A DNA stretch of 64,000 nucleotides from Bifidobacterium sp. B4142 (GCF_026537325.1 NZ_JAFNMJ010000001.1:950129-1014128), one strand, 5' to 3'; counted from the stretch's first letter, positions 1 to 10,182 are shown. The notes: a model not told the origin generated them from the sequence alone. Made by a program: numbers and translations.

Positions 1-2301
1 TGGTTCACCGGCACCACCTCCCTGGTGGGCGGCATAGGCCTGGATGAGATAGCTGCCGAGGTGGCCCAGCGCCACCGGGTGGCCTACCCCATCGAGTGGA
101 CCGCCGGATCCGGGCATGATCTGGAGACAGGCGGCAACTACCACTGGCGGCGCACCGGCGAGGACCATCTGAACGACCCCGAATCCATCTTTCTGCTCCA
201 GCAGTCCACCAAGCGCGGGGACTACGGGCTCTTCAGGGCCTACACCGACCATGTGAACGCGGCGGCCAAGCGGGGCATGACCCTGCGTGGCCTCATGGAG
301 CTGCACTCCGGCAGGGCACCCATACCACTGGACCAGGTGGAGCCCGCCGAGTCCATCGTCACCCGCTTCTCCACCGGCGCCATGAGCTATGGGTCCATTT
401 CCCAGGAGGCTCATGAGACCATGGCCCTGGCCATGAATCGGCTGGGGGCCAGGTCCAACTCGGGCGAGGGCGGCGAGTCTCCGGACCGGATTGCAGACCC
501 TGCCAGGACCAGCCGCATCAAGCAGGTGGCCTCGGCTCGGTTCGGGGTGACCAGCGACTACCTGGTCTCGGCCGCCGACTTGCAGATCAAGCTGGCCCAG
601 GGAGCCAAGCCAGGTGAAGGCGGACACCTTCCCGGCGCCAAGGTCCCGCCCTGGATAGCCCAGGTCAGGCGCTCCACACCCGGGGTCGAGCTCATCTCGC
701 CTCCTCCCCACCATGACATCTACTCCATCGAGGACCTCAAGCAGCTCATCCACGACCTGAAGATGGCCAACCCTCGAGCCCGCATCCATGTCAAGCTGGT
801 CTCCGAGCACGGGGTGGGAACCGTGGCCGCAGGCGTGGCCAAGTGCCATGCCGACGTGGTCCTCATCTCCGGCCAGGACGGCGGCACGGGAGCGGCGCCC
901 CTCAATGCCATCAAGCACGCGGGAACCCCCTGGGAGCTGGGCCTGGCCGAGACCCAGCAGACCCTGGTCATGAACGACCTGCGCTCGCGGATTGTGGTCC
1001 AGTGCGACGGTGAGCTCAAGACCGGCCGCGATGTGGTCATAGCAGCTCTGCTGGGGGCCGAGGAGTTCGGCTTCGCCACCACGGCGCTGCAGGTGGAGGG
1101 TTGCGTCATGATGAGGGCCTGTCACAAGAACACCTGCCCCCAGGGCATTGCCACCCAGGATCCGGAGCTGCGTTCGCGCTTCACCGGTCGGCCCGAGGAC
1201 CTGGTCAACTTCTTTATGTTCATGGCCCGCCAAGTGCGGGAGATCCTGGCATCCCTGGGCTTCACCAGCCTGGAGGAGGCGGTCGGCCACGTGGAGTGCC
1301 TGCGCCGGGACACCTCTGTGCACGCCTGGAAAAGCCAGGGCATCAACCTGGACGCCATCCTGCGCAAGCCGGGCCCCACCCCAGGCACTGTGCTGCATCA
1401 CACCCAGGCTCAGGATCACGAACTAGACAAGTCCCTGGATGTGGAGTTGATCAATCAGGCCGTCGACGCCTTGGATGAGGGTCGGCCGGTGGCCGTCAAG
1501 GGAACCGTGCGCAACGTCAACCGGAGCGTGGGCACCATGCTGGGCTATAGGATCACTCGCAAATACGGGGCAGCCGGCCTGCCGCGGAACACCGTGGACA
1601 TCACGCTGACAGGTTCTGCCGGACAGTCCCTGGGCGCCTTCATCCCCCGTGGCGAGACCATCCGGGTGATCGGGGAGGCTAACGACTATGCAGGCAAGGG
1701 CCTGTCCGGCGGTCGTCTGGTCCTCCACGCTGCCCAGGGAGTTCGCTTCGATCCGCACCAAACCGTCATCTGCGGCAATGTGGCAGGATTCGGTGCCACC
1801 TCAGGCGATATGTTCGTAGCTGGACGGGCCGGGGAGCGCTTTGCCGTGCGCAACGGTGGCGGCCGCTTCGTGGTCGAGGGCCTGGGCGACCACGGCTGCG
1901 AGTATATGACCGGCGGCCTGGTAGTGGTTCTGGGTTCCACTGGACGCAACTTCGGCGCTGGCTTCTCGGGAGGGGATGTCTACCTGCTGGATATGGATGC
2001 CTCACGGCTCAATCCTGAAGCCTGGAATGACGGCTCCCTGCTGGCCCTGGAGCCCGACCGGGACCAGGCGGCCATGCTCAGAGATCTCGTCGCCGAGCAT
2101 GTCCGGCTGACCGGATCAAAGGCTGCGGCCGCCCTGGTGGAGGACTGGCCAAGCGCGCTGGCTCGGTTCACCCATCTGGTTCCCCGCCGTTATCTGGCCA
2201 TGAAGAAGGCCATGGAAGAGGCCGAGCGCGAGCAGGTGGACTTCAACGCGCCCGGCGTCTGGGACGCCACCTACGCCCAGGTCATGGAAGGAGCGCACTG
2301 A
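1..2301 (+). CDS. gltB: Glutamate synthase (GOGAT) large subunit, C-terminal part (5'-truncated by window edge)
   Basis: The frame is open from the first base, so this is the last 766 residues of a protein usually near 1,500 residues; the glutaminase domain lies outside the window. What remains is the FMN-binding synthase barrel followed by the C-terminal GXGXG beta-helix domain (from about fragment residue 500, with the run [12 protein letters not shown]). Fragment residues C368, C374 and C379 have the C-x5-C-x4-C spacing of the [3Fe-4S] cluster of the family. The enzyme makes glutamate from glutamine and 2-oxoglutarate, taking electrons from the small subunit encoded next. The stop is 1 nt before the gltD start, and the gltD ribosome binding site lies inside this gene, so the two are translationally linked. 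Confidence 0.96.
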   Translation, partial: WFTGTTSLVGGIGLDEIAAEVAQRHRVAYPIEWTAGSGHDLETGGNYHWRRTGEDHLNDPESIFLLQQSTKRGDYGLFRAYTDHVNAAAKRGMTLRGLMELHSGRAPIPLDQVEPAESIVTRFSTGAMSYGSISQEAHETMALAMNRLGARSNSGEGGESPDRIADPARTSRIKQVASARFGVTSDYLVSAADLQIKLAQGAKPGEGGHLPGAKVPPWIAQVRRSTPGVELISPPPHHDIYSIEDLKQLIHDLKMANPRARIHVKLVSEHGVGTVAAGVAKCHADVVLISGQDGGTGAAPLNAIKHAGTPWELGLAETQQTLVMNDLRSRIVVQCDGELKTGRDVVIAALLGAEEFGFATTALQVEGCVMMRACHKNTCPQGIATQDPELRSRFTGRPEDLVNFFMFMARQVREILASLGFTSLEEAVGHVECLRRDTSVHAWKSQGINLDAILRKPGPTPGTVLHHTQAQDHELDKSLDVELINQAVDALDEGRPVAVKGTVRNVNRSVGTMLGYRITRKYGAAGLPRNTVDITLTGSAGQSLGAFIPRGETIRVIGEANDYAGKGLSGGRLVLHAAQGVRFDPHQTVICGNVAGFGATSGDMFVAGRAGERFAVRNGGGRFVVEGLGDHGCEYMTGGLVVVLGSTGRNFGAGFSGGDVYLLDMDASRLNPEAWNDGSLLALEPDRDQAAMLRDLVAEHVRLTGSKAAAALVEDWPSALARFTHLVPRRYLAMKKAMEEAEREQVDFNAPGVWDATYAQVMEGAH

Positions 2302-2302
2302 T

Positions 2303-3850
2303 ATGGTCGACCCCAAGGGATTCCTCAAGGTACGCACCCGGCACGAGCTCGCCGAACGCCCAGTGGCTGAACGCCTGAAGGACTGGCGGGACGTGCATCA
2401 GACCACTGGTCCAGGTCCCTGGACCGCCGAGCAGGCCGCCCGCTGCATGGACTGCGGCACCCCCTTCTGCATGACCGGCTGTCCCCTGGGCAACCTGATC
2501 CCCGAGTTCAACGACCTGCTGTCCCGAGGACGCTGGGAGGAAGCCTACGAGCGGCTCAGCCTGACCAACAACTTCCCTGAGTTCACGGGACGGATCTGCC
2601 CGGCTCCCTGCGAATCCTCCTGCGTGCTCTCCATCCACCAGCCGGCCACCACCATCAAACTGGACGAGCAGACCATCATCGACCAGGCCTGGTCCCTGGG
2701 CCTGGTCAAGCCCCGGCCGCCTCAGAGCCTGACCGATATGACTGTGGCTGTGGTCGGGTCGGGCCCCGCAGGGCTGGCCTGTGCCCAGCAGCTGACCCGG
2801 GCCGGGCACACGGTCGTGGTCTACGAGCGCGCCGATGCCATTGGCGGGCTGCTGCGCTACGGCATTCCTGCCTTTAAGCTGGAGAAGTCCCTGCTGGACC
2901 GTCGGCTGGAGCAGATGGAGGCCGAGGGGACTCGATTCCGCACTAGCGTCGAAATTGGCCAAGACCTGGGCTGGGATCAGCTGCGGGCCCGCTATGACGC
3001 CTTGGTGGTGGCCATTGGTTCCACCGAACCCCGGCGGGTGGATCTGCCCGGACGGGAGCTCAAGGGCATCCACTACGCCATGGACTTCCTGCCCAACCCC
3101 ACCCGCAAACTCATGGGCCGCGAGCCCATCAACGACATCGATGCAGCCGGCAAGGACGTCATCATCATCGGTGGCGGCGACACCGGGTCGGACTGCCTGG
3201 GCACGGCCCTGCGTCAAGGCGCCAAGTCGGTCACCGTCCTGCAGATCCGGCCCCGGGAGCCACCTTCCAGACCCGACAACCGGCCTTGGCCGACCTATGC
3301 CCGGCTCTACAACCCCACCTCCTCCATGGAGGAAGGCGGCCGCTATGAGTACTCAGTGGACAGCCTGGAGTACCTGGGCTACGGTTCCGATGACCGGATC
3401 AATCTGGACCAGACCAGTGTCCCCACCGGCTTCGACCGGAACCGTGAGGGACGGGTGCGTGGCGTTCGCGTGGTCGACGTCAGTCGTGACGATCAGGACC
3501 GAATCATCCCTCATCCCGATACCGAACGCGTCCTGCCTGCCGACTTGGTTCTGATCAGCGTTGGCTTTGCCCATCCGGAGACGGCCGCCCTGACCGGACA
3601 GACCGGCGTAGGCCTGGACGCTCACGGCAACGTGGCCCGTGATGCCGACTACGCCACTGACCGTGACGGCATTTTTGTCTGCGGTGATGCCGGGCGTGGC
3701 CAGTCCCTGGTGGTTTGGGCCTTGGCGGAGGGCCGCTCCTGTGCGGCTGCCGTGGACCGATACCTGACCGGTGCCACCGAACTGCCTGCCCCCATACGAG
3801 CCGATGAGCGCGCCATGACCCTGCCTGCGGCCGACCGGCGCCCACGCTAA
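2303..3850 (+). CDS. gltD: Glutamate synthase small subunit (NADPH-dependent)
   Basis: A 515-residue protein of normal family length. The N-terminal part holds cysteine groups C48/C51/C56/C60 and C99/C103/C107, the [4Fe-4S] region of GltD-type proteins. A first Rossmann motif (GSGPAG, about residue 154) binds FAD and a second (GGGDTG, about 286) binds NAD(P)H. It passes electrons from NADPH to the large subunit. An AAGGAG ribosome binding site at about 2287 precedes the ATG. A TAATAT sequence overlaps its stop codon and could serve as the -10 of the next gene, but no matching -35 is visible. Confidence 0.96.
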   Translation: MVDPKGFLKVRTRHELAERPVAERLKDWRDVHQTTGPGPWTAEQAARCMDCGTPFCMTGCPLGNLIPEFNDLLSRGRWEEAYERLSLTNNFPEFTGRICPAPCESSCVLSIHQPATTIKLDEQTIIDQAWSLGLVKPRPPQSLTDMTVAVVGSGPAGLACAQQLTRAGHTVVVYERADAIGGLLRYGIPAFKLEKSLLDRRLEQMEAEGTRFRTSVEIGQDLGWDQLRARYDALVVAIGSTEPRRVDLPGRELKGIHYAMDFLPNPTRKLMGREPINDIDAAGKDVIIIGGGDTGSDCLGTALRQGAKSVTVLQIRPREPPSRPDNRPWPTYARLYNPTSSMEEGGRYEYSVDSLEYLGYGSDDRINLDQTSVPTGFDRNREGRVRGVRVVDVSRDDQDRIIPHPDTERVLPADLVLISVGFAHPETAALTGQTGVGLDAHGNVARDADYATDRDGIFVCGDAGRGQSLVVWALAEGRSCAAAVDRYLTGATELPAPIRADERAMTLPAADRRPR

Positions 3851-3895
3851 TATGAAAAGGTATGGTGCCGATCGAAGGGATGGAGGCAGTGGGAT

Positions 3896-4348
3896 ATGAC
3901 CAACCGCGCTGAACGTAGGGCGCAGGCCAAGCGGAACCGCCGTGGCGGCAGCGACGACCGGAGGATGACGGCCAAGGGCAGGGCCGGAGTGATGGATGAA
4001 CGGGCCTTGCAGGAGCGCTCCCGTCGGCTTGAGGCGGGCCAGGGCGCCGAGTGGAAGCCTGCCGGGCACACCGACGACCTGTTGCAGAAGGACTCCGTGG
4101 ACCCCAACGACCGCAACCCTCGTCTGCTGAAGGCTCCCAGCGGCGTGCGTCAGTGGCTGCGAATCCTGGTCTGGGCCCTGATCATCTGTTCAGGCTTGGC
4201 CTTCCTGGTCTGCATGTGGCTGCCCCATGTTCCCATCTGGGCCACCATCGCCATAGCGGCGGTCTTCTGCCTGGGCGTGCTGGGGCTCTTCCTGGTGGGA
4301 GGCAACCGAGACAATCCCCGCCTGGACTCCTATGGAACGGCCCTGTGA
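3896..4348 (+). CDS. Small two-TM membrane protein with basic N-terminus
   Basis: A 150-residue protein not assigned to a function. The first 30 residues are strongly basic (RAERRAQAKRNRRGG), followed by a charged, probably disordered stretch to about residue 85. Two hydrophobic segments (about 91-112 and 115-137) are separated by a very short turn, so this looks like a membrane hairpin with a large cytoplasmic N-terminus. The stop is 2 nt before the likely start of the ABC ATPase downstream, so the two are probably cotranscribed. I see no catalytic motif. Confidence 0.7.
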   Translation: MTNRAERRAQAKRNRRGGSDDRRMTAKGRAGVMDERALQERSRRLEAGQGAEWKPAGHTDDLLQKDSVDPNDRNPRLLKAPSGVRQWLRILVWALIICSGLAFLVCMWLPHVPIWATIAIAAVFCLGVLGLFLVGGNRDNPRLDSYGTAL

Positions 4349-4350
4349 CC

Positions 4351-5190
4351 ATGGGCGAAAGCGTGGCTGAAAAACAGGCCGTGCTCATGCATCACGTAGG
4401 ATTCCGCCGTCAGGGCCGGGTCATACTGGACGATGTCGACCTTGAGGTGGGACAAGGGCAGAAGTGGGTGCTCTTCGGGCCCAATGGCGTGGGCAAATCA
4501 ACCTTGGTGGCCATGATGAGCACCCGGGGTTTCCCCAGCAGCGGCAGTGTGGACATCCTGGGCAACCGGTTGGGCAAGGTGAACGTCTTCTCCTACCGGC
4601 ATCGGATAGGGCTGGCCTCGGCCGGCCTGGCCAAGACCATCAGCCCCCAGGAGGATCCCTACGACGTGGTGCTGACTGCCTTCAGCGACACCACGGGACG
4701 TTGGAAGGAGACCTTTACGCCCGATCAGGAGGAGGCCACCCTGGCCCTCATGGACCGGTTCGGCATCGCCTACCTCAAGGGCAAGCGCATGTACCGGCTC
4801 TCTGAGGGGGAGCGCGGCCGGGTGCTGATTTGCCGGGCGCTGATGGCCAATCCTGATTTGCTTATCTTGGACGAGCCGACCACCGGGCTGGACCTAGGCG
4901 GCCGGGAGCTGGTGCTCAGGGCCTTGAGCGACATCGGCCGCGAGGACAAGGACCGCACGGTCATCCTGGTCACCCACCGGCTTGAGGAGATTCCTCCGGG
5001 TTTCGATCGGATAGCCATGATGGGTCGGCGTCCTGCCGACACCGAAGACACCGGCGATCCGGATCCGGGCACCATCGTCTATCAGGGACCCTTGGAGGGT
5101 GGACTGACCGGTCCGCGCCTGAGCGAGCTCTTCGGTCTGGACCTGACCGTGGTTCACCGCGGCGGACGCTGGGGTGCCTTCGCCGTCTGA
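4351..5190 (+). CDS. ABC transporter ATP-binding protein without a partner permease
   Basis: A 279-residue single-nucleotide-binding-domain ABC ATPase. Walker A is GPNGVGKS (residues 43-50), the signature is LSEGE (150-154) and Walker B ends in D174-E175; a switch histidine follows in VTHRLEEIP. The ATG at 4351 follows the upstream stop by 2 nt; the frame is open further upstream, but that part overlaps the previous gene and has no family similarity. A start at 4387 is also possible. No permease or binding protein is adjacent except the two-TM protein upstream, so the substrate cannot be named. The fold is of the importer-ATPase type rather than an exporter fusion. Confidence 0.85.
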   Translation: MGESVAEKQAVLMHHVGFRRQGRVILDDVDLEVGQGQKWVLFGPNGVGKSTLVAMMSTRGFPSSGSVDILGNRLGKVNVFSYRHRIGLASAGLAKTISPQEDPYDVVLTAFSDTTGRWKETFTPDQEEATLALMDRFGIAYLKGKRMYRLSEGERGRVLICRALMANPDLLILDEPTTGLDLGGRELVLRALSDIGREDKDRTVILVTHRLEEIPPGFDRIAMMGRRPADTEDTGDPDPGTIVYQGPLEGGLTGPRLSELFGLDLTVVHRGGRWGAFAV

Positions 5191-5267
5191 ACGTTACTGC
5201 CTGCGGACCCGTTCTGACACGCCCCTATCAGCTCAAGGAATAGCAAATTCGTTCCCCGGGGCATGGG

Positions 5268-5308
5268 TATAGACTGTGGTGGTTTGTCTGCCGGGGACCG
5301 CGGCAGAC
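5268..5308 (+). promoter_or_regulatory. Candidate -10 and inverted repeat upstream of the ABC exporter operon
   Basis: A TATAGA hexamer at 5268-5273 could be a -10 element; no convincing -35 is seen. Downstream, GTCTGCC (5286-5292) and GGCAGAC (5302-5308) form a perfect 7-bp inverted repeat with a 9-nt spacer, 23 nt before the chosen start. It would lie just after transcription start, where it could be a repressor operator or a leader hairpin. Functional assignment is inference. Confidence 0.4.
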
Positions 5309-5331
5309 CTGTAAGCGTGAAGGATGTTGAC

Positions 5332-7095
5332 GTGATCAAGATATGGACTCGCTACCTGCGGCCTTACTGGCTCCAGGTGGCCGTTCTGGTGCTCTTTCAG
5401 GTGGCGCAGACGGCCTTGAACCTCTACCTGCCCAACCTGCAGGCAGACATCATCGACAAGGGCGTGGCCGTAGGCGACCAGAATGCCATCTACCGGATCG
5501 GCTGGCAGATGATGGGCATCACCGCCATCCAGATCGTGGCCAACGTGGTCGCCGTCTACTGCGCCACCCGGCTGGCCATGAGGATGGGCTACGAGCTGCG
5601 CAGGGACCTGTTCGCCTCGGTGGAGGGCTTCAGCCTCAACGAGATCGAGCGCTTTTCGGCAGGTTCCCTGATCACCCGCACCACCAACGACGTCCAGCAG
5701 ATGCAGATGACCACCATGCAGACTCTGATGATCATTCTGCAGGCCCCGGTCATGCTGATCGGCGGCCTGATTCTGGCCCTGCGCCAGGACGGCCCCCTGA
5801 CCTGGTCCCTGGCGGTCATCGTCCCCCTGGTCCTCCTGGTGGCCCTGGTGCTCATGGGCAGGATGGGACCCCTGTTCACCCGCCTGCAGAACATGCTGGA
5901 CTCAGTCAACCGCCTGGTCCGCGAGCAGATCTCCGGCGTGCGCGTCATCCGCGCCTTCGTCCGCGAGAAGACCGAGGCCGCCCGCTTCGACAGGGCCAAC
6001 CGCGACGTCTACGGCGTCCTGATCTCCACCGGCCGGCTGATGAGCATGATGGTGCCGCTCATGTGGTTCCTGCTGAACATGTCCAACGTGGCCATCATGT
6101 GGTTCGGCGGCCGCCGCATCGACTCCGGAGCCATGCAGATCGGCGCCCTGCAGGCATTCATCCAGTACCTGATGATCATCCTGTCTGGCCTGATGATGGC
6201 CGCCATGATGTCGGTCATGCTGCCCAGGGCTGCTGTGGCCGCCCGAAGGATCAATGAGGTCCTGGAGGCCACCAGCGAGATCACCGCTCCCGAGCACCCC
6301 TACCGCAATGAGCACCCCCAGGGACTGTTGGAGTTCAAGCACGTGGACTTCAGCTACCCGGGCGCCCAGGACCCGGTCCTTTCGGACATTTCCTTCACCG
6401 CCCGGCCGGGCACCACGACGGCCCTCATCGGGGCCACCGGATCCGGCAAGTCCACCATCATCCGACTGGCCAACCGCATGTTCGACGTCACCGACGGCCA
6501 GGTCCTGGTGGATGGCCACGACGTGCGCGAGTACGACCCCGACCGGCTGGCCCTGATCTTTGGACCGGTCCCGCAGAAGGCCACCCTCTTCACCGGCACC
6601 ATCCGTGACAACATGCACTACGGGGACCCTGATGCCGACGACGACCGCATCTGGCAGGCCCTGCGCATCGCCCAGGCCGAGGACTTCGTTCGTGAGATCC
6701 CCGAGGGCCTGGACGCTCGTGTGGCTGAGGGCGGCACCAACTTCTCTGGCGGGCAGAAGCAGCGGCTCTGCATGGCCAGGGCCATCCTGCGCAACCCCCG
6801 CATCTACACCTTCGACGACTCCTTCTCCGCACTGGACATGACCACCGACCGCGCCCTGCATGAGGCCTTGGTGCCGGTCACCCGCGAGGCCACCCAGATC
6901 GTCGTGGCCCAGAGGGCGGCATCCATCCGCCAGGCCGACCAGATTCTGGTCCTGGCCCGAGGCCGCATCGTGGGCCGGGGCACCCACGACCAGCTCATGG
7001 AGGACTGCCCAACCTATCAGGAGATCGTCCAGTCCCAGGGCGGGCAGGGTCCCGACGTGGAAGAGCTCAGCATTGACGAGGGGAGGGCCGAGTAG
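5332..7095 (+). CDS. Heterodimeric ABC exporter, subunit 1 (degenerate ATP site)
   Basis: From the GTG at 5332 the product has 587 residues: about six transmembrane segments in the first 300 residues, then a nucleotide-binding domain. An in-frame ATG at 5263 exists, but the AAGGA at 5320-5324 is well spaced for 5332 and 5263 lies upstream of a candidate -10. Walker A is GATGSGKS (367-374) and the signature FSGGQ is canonical. The catalytic Walker B glutamate is Asp (D496) and the switch histidine is Gln (Q527). This is the pattern of the non-hydrolysing half of heterodimeric exporters such as TM287/288 and LmrCD. The substrate (drug, lipid or peptide) cannot be read from the sequence. The next gene encodes the partner and starts directly after this stop. 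Confidence 0.9.
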   Translation: MIKIWTRYLRPYWLQVAVLVLFQVAQTALNLYLPNLQADIIDKGVAVGDQNAIYRIGWQMMGITAIQIVANVVAVYCATRLAMRMGYELRRDLFASVEGFSLNEIERFSAGSLITRTTNDVQQMQMTTMQTLMIILQAPVMLIGGLILALRQDGPLTWSLAVIVPLVLLVALVLMGRMGPLFTRLQNMLDSVNRLVREQISGVRVIRAFVREKTEAARFDRANRDVYGVLISTGRLMSMMVPLMWFLLNMSNVAIMWFGGRRIDSGAMQIGALQAFIQYLMIILSGLMMAAMMSVMLPRAAVAARRINEVLEATSEITAPEHPYRNEHPQGLLEFKHVDFSYPGAQDPVLSDISFTARPGTTTALIGATGSGKSTIIRLANRMFDVTDGQVLVDGHDVREYDPDRLALIFGPVPQKATLFTGTIRDNMHYGDPDADDDRIWQALRIAQAEDFVREIPEGLDARVAEGGTNFSGGQKQRLCMARAILRNPRIYTFDDSFSALDMTTDRALHEALVPVTREATQIVVAQRAASIRQADQILVLARGRIVGRGTHDQLMEDCPTYQEIVQSQGGQGPDVEELSIDEGRAE

Positions 7096-9042
7096 ATGGC
7101 TAAGAACTTGAGCGTAAATACAGGCTCGCAAGCTGTGGGTGCACACCGTCACACCGTGGGCCGACTGGTCCGTTACCTGCTGGTCAGCCCCTGGAGGGTC
7201 ATTGTCATGGTCCTCGCCGGCATGACCGCCGTGGCCATGATCGTCATCGGACCCAAGGTCATGGGCGAGGCCACCAACGTCCTCTTCGAGGGACTGCTGG
7301 GTTCCATGCTGGTCAAGATGGGCGCCAAGCCCGGCACCCCCAAGCAGGCTGTGGTCGCCTACCTGCAGTCCCGCGGCCAGGACAAGTTCGCCCGGATGAT
7401 CGACTCCATGAACGTCCAGGTGGGCGTGGGCATCGATTGGGGGCGCTTTGGCACCATCCTCATGTTTGTCATCGGCATCTACCTGATTTCCATCTTGGTC
7501 AGGCTGGTGCAGAACTTTTTGATGACCCGGCTGGTCTCCGACGCGGTCTACACCATGCGCAGGCAGATCGAGGACAAGCTGGACCGGCTGCCCCTGCAGT
7601 ACTTCGACCGGACCCCGCGCGGCGAGGTCATGAGCCGGACCACCAACGACATCGACAACATCTCGGGCACCCTGCAGCAGATTCTGGGCGAGCTGCTCTT
7701 TTCAGTCTTCTCCATCATCGGCGCCTTCATCATGATGCTGACCATCTCGCCCCTGCTGACCCTGATCGCCTTCATCATCATCCCGGTCATGGCCCTGTGC
7801 GCGGGCATCATCCTCAAGAAGACCCAGCCGCAGTTCACCAGGCAGTGGATTCGCACCGGCCAGGTAAACAGCCACGTGGAGGAGATGTTCTCCGGCCACA
7901 TGGTGGTCCGGGCCTTCGGCCACCAACGCAAGGCGGAGGAGGAGTTCGAGGAGCGCAACCAGGAGCTCTACCAGGCCAGCTTCAAGGCGTCCTTCTTCTC
8001 GGCTCTGGTCACGCCTATGTCGACCTTCTTCGGCAACTTGAGCTTCGTGATCATAGTCATCGTCGGCGGCGTGCACGTGCTCAACGGAAGCATGAGCCTG
8101 GGCGGCCTGCAGGCCTTCACCCAGTACACCCGTCAGGCCTCCCAGCCCATCGGCCAGCTGGCCTCCATGGGCACCATGCTCCAATCTTCCCTGGCCTCCT
8201 GCCGCAGGGTCTTCGACTTCCTGGACGAGGCCGAGGAGATGCCGGACATCGAGCATCCCGACCATCTGGGCCAGGAGACCGGAGGCAAGGTCGAGGGCCA
8301 TGTCCGCTTCGACCACGTCCGCTTCTCTTACGATCCGGCTGAGCCGCTGATCAAGGACCTGTCCATCGAAGCCAAGCCTGGGCAGACCATCGCCATCGTC
8401 GGGCCGACTGGGGCGGGCAAGACCACCCTGGTCAACCTGCTCATGCGCTTCTACGAGATCCAGGGCGGGCGCATCACCATCGACGGCGTGGACACCTCCA
8501 GAGTGACGCGCCAAGACCTGCGCAGCCACTTCGGCATGGTCCTGCAGGACACCTGGCTCTTCGACGGCACTGTTCGCGACAACCTGCTCTACGGATTGGG
8601 CGAGGGGCAGACCATCCCTGAGCAGACCATGATCGAGGGCGCCAAGGCCACCCACGTGGACGAGTTCATCCGCAAGCTGCCCCAAGGTTATGACACCGTT
8701 CTCAACGAGGACAGCAGCGAGCTCAGCCAGGGCGAACGCCAGCTGATGACCATCTGCCGGGCCTTTCTGTCCGATCCGGACATCCTGATCCTGGACGAGG
8801 CCACATCCTCAGTGGACACCAGGACCGAGCTGCTGGTCCAGCAGGCCATGAACACCCTGCGCAAGGGCAGGACCTCCTTCGTCATCGCGCATAGGCTGTC
8901 CACCATCCGCGATGCCGACCTGATCCTGGTGGTCAACCACGGCTCGGTGGTCGAGCAGGGCACCCACGACCAGCTATTGGAGCGCGGCGGGGCCTATGCC
9001 TCCCTCTACAACTCCCAGTTCACCAAGGGCGAGGAGGACTGA
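7096..9042 (+). CDS. Heterodimeric ABC exporter, subunit 2 (catalytic partner)
   Basis: A 648-residue half-transporter that begins on the base after the stop of subunit 1. It has a transmembrane domain with a long first extracellular loop (about residues 60-110) and a C-terminal nucleotide-binding domain. Walker A is GPTGAGKT (436-443). Walker B ends in a normal Asp-Glu (ILILDEATSS) and the switch histidine is present (VIAHRLSTI). Its signature is LSQGE (543-547) instead of LSGGQ. Together with the Asp and Gln changes in subunit 1 this gives one intact and one degenerate ATP site, as known for heterodimeric exporters. The protein should sit in the cytoplasmic membrane and pump an unknown substrate outward. 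Confidence 0.92.
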   Translation: MAKNLSVNTGSQAVGAHRHTVGRLVRYLLVSPWRVIVMVLAGMTAVAMIVIGPKVMGEATNVLFEGLLGSMLVKMGAKPGTPKQAVVAYLQSRGQDKFARMIDSMNVQVGVGIDWGRFGTILMFVIGIYLISILVRLVQNFLMTRLVSDAVYTMRRQIEDKLDRLPLQYFDRTPRGEVMSRTTNDIDNISGTLQQILGELLFSVFSIIGAFIMMLTISPLLTLIAFIIIPVMALCAGIILKKTQPQFTRQWIRTGQVNSHVEEMFSGHMVVRAFGHQRKAEEEFEERNQELYQASFKASFFSALVTPMSTFFGNLSFVIIVIVGGVHVLNGSMSLGGLQAFTQYTRQASQPIGQLASMGTMLQSSLASCRRVFDFLDEAEEMPDIEHPDHLGQETGGKVEGHVRFDHVRFSYDPAEPLIKDLSIEAKPGQTIAIVGPTGAGKTTLVNLLMRFYEIQGGRITIDGVDTSRVTRQDLRSHFGMVLQDTWLFDGTVRDNLLYGLGEGQTIPEQTMIEGAKATHVDEFIRKLPQGYDTVLNEDSSELSQGERQLMTICRAFLSDPDILILDEATSSVDTRTELLVQQAMNTLRKGRTSFVIAHRLSTIRDADLILVVNHGSVVEQGTHDQLLERGGAYASLYNSQFTKGEED

Positions 9043-9048
9043 GGAGGC

Positions 9049-10182
9049 ATGAGCCTTAAACGCGGTCCGCTGAGCGTAGGGGAGCGGGTCCAGCTGACCG
9101 ACCGGCGTGGCCGCAAGCTGACGGTCATGCTGGAACCAGGCGGCCTGACCCAGACCGACCACGGTCTTCTGCCGCACGAGGCCATGATTGGTCTGCCCGA
9201 GGGCTCCGTGGTGGTGACCATCTCGGCCGACAAGTGGCGGCAGATGCGTCACAAGCAGGATGCCGACACCGACACAGGGGTGCCTGACAGGGCCAAGCCT
9301 TGGAAGTCCTCGCGAGGCATCGGAGGATGGGCCTTTACCGCCATGCGTCCAAGGCTTGAGGACTATATTCTTTCCATGCCGCGCGGCGCCCAGATCATGT
9401 ACCCCAAGGATGTGGCCAGGGTCATTCTCCTGGGTGACATCCGTCCCGGCATGAGGGTCCTGGAGTCGGGAGCTGGCTCAGGGGCCATGAGCCTGGGTCT
9501 TCTGGATGCCATCGGCACCGCAGGAAAACTGACCAGCATCGAGCGGCGGGAGGAGTTCGCCAGGGTGGCCATGGGCAATGCCACCGTATTCTTTGGGCAG
9601 CGCCCTGTCCAGTGGGACCTGCGTACCGGCGACTTCGACACCGTTGCGGCCGACCTGCCAGAGGACGAATTCGACCGTATTGTTCTGGACATGCTGGACC
9701 CCTGGAACCGTCTGGAGCAGGCCTACCGGGTCATGGCCCCCGGCGGCGCGCTGACCGCCTACGTGACCACCACCACCCAGCTCAGCCGACTGGCCGAGGC
9801 CCTGCGCGCCGACGGTCGGTGGACCGAACCCGAGATCATGGAGAGCCTGGAGCGCTCCTGGAAGGCCGACGGTCTGGCGGTCCGACCCGAGCACGAGATG
9901 ATCGGGCACACCGGCTTCCTCTTGACCAGCAGGGCCATGGCTCCCGGCCAGCAGGCTCTTCGCAAGCATATCCGGGCTACCAAGGACTACCAGACCGATG
10001 TGGATCAGGGGCGGCGGCCTGCCAAGATCAGCGGCTCAAATCACGAGCGCGAAAAGGAAGACCTGGAGGACCTCGAGGATTTGGAGTTGCGCCGGGTCTC
10101 CGATCGCAAGCTGCGCAAGGTGTTGCGTGATCTGGACCATCAGGTGCGCACTCTGGAAGACGGCAAGGAGCAAGAAGGCTGA
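9049..10182 (+). CDS. trmI: tRNA (adenine-58-N1)-methyltransferase TrmI
   Basis: A 377-residue SAM-dependent methyltransferase. The SAM loop LESGAGSG is at about 138-145, preceded by the typical sequence around YPKDVARVILLGDI, and the later DMLDPWN matches the catalytic motif region of TrmI. It methylates A58 in the T-loop of tRNA. An N-terminal beta domain (first 70 residues) is usual for the family; the last 60 residues are a highly charged, probably coiled extension (EDLEDLEDLELRR) beyond the catalytic core. The ribosome binding site is GAGGAGG directly before the ATG, 6 nt after the exporter stop, so it may be the last gene of that transcript. Confidence 0.9.
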   Translation: MSLKRGPLSVGERVQLTDRRGRKLTVMLEPGGLTQTDHGLLPHEAMIGLPEGSVVVTISADKWRQMRHKQDADTDTGVPDRAKPWKSSRGIGGWAFTAMRPRLEDYILSMPRGAQIMYPKDVARVILLGDIRPGMRVLESGAGSGAMSLGLLDAIGTAGKLTSIERREEFARVAMGNATVFFGQRPVQWDLRTGDFDTVAADLPEDEFDRIVLDMLDPWNRLEQAYRVMAPGGALTAYVTTTTQLSRLAEALRADGRWTEPEIMESLERSWKADGLAVRPEHEMIGHTGFLLTSRAMAPGQQALRKHIRATKDYQTDVDQGRRPAKISGSNHEREKEDLEDLEDLELRRVSDRKLRKVLRDLDHQVRTLEDGKEQEG

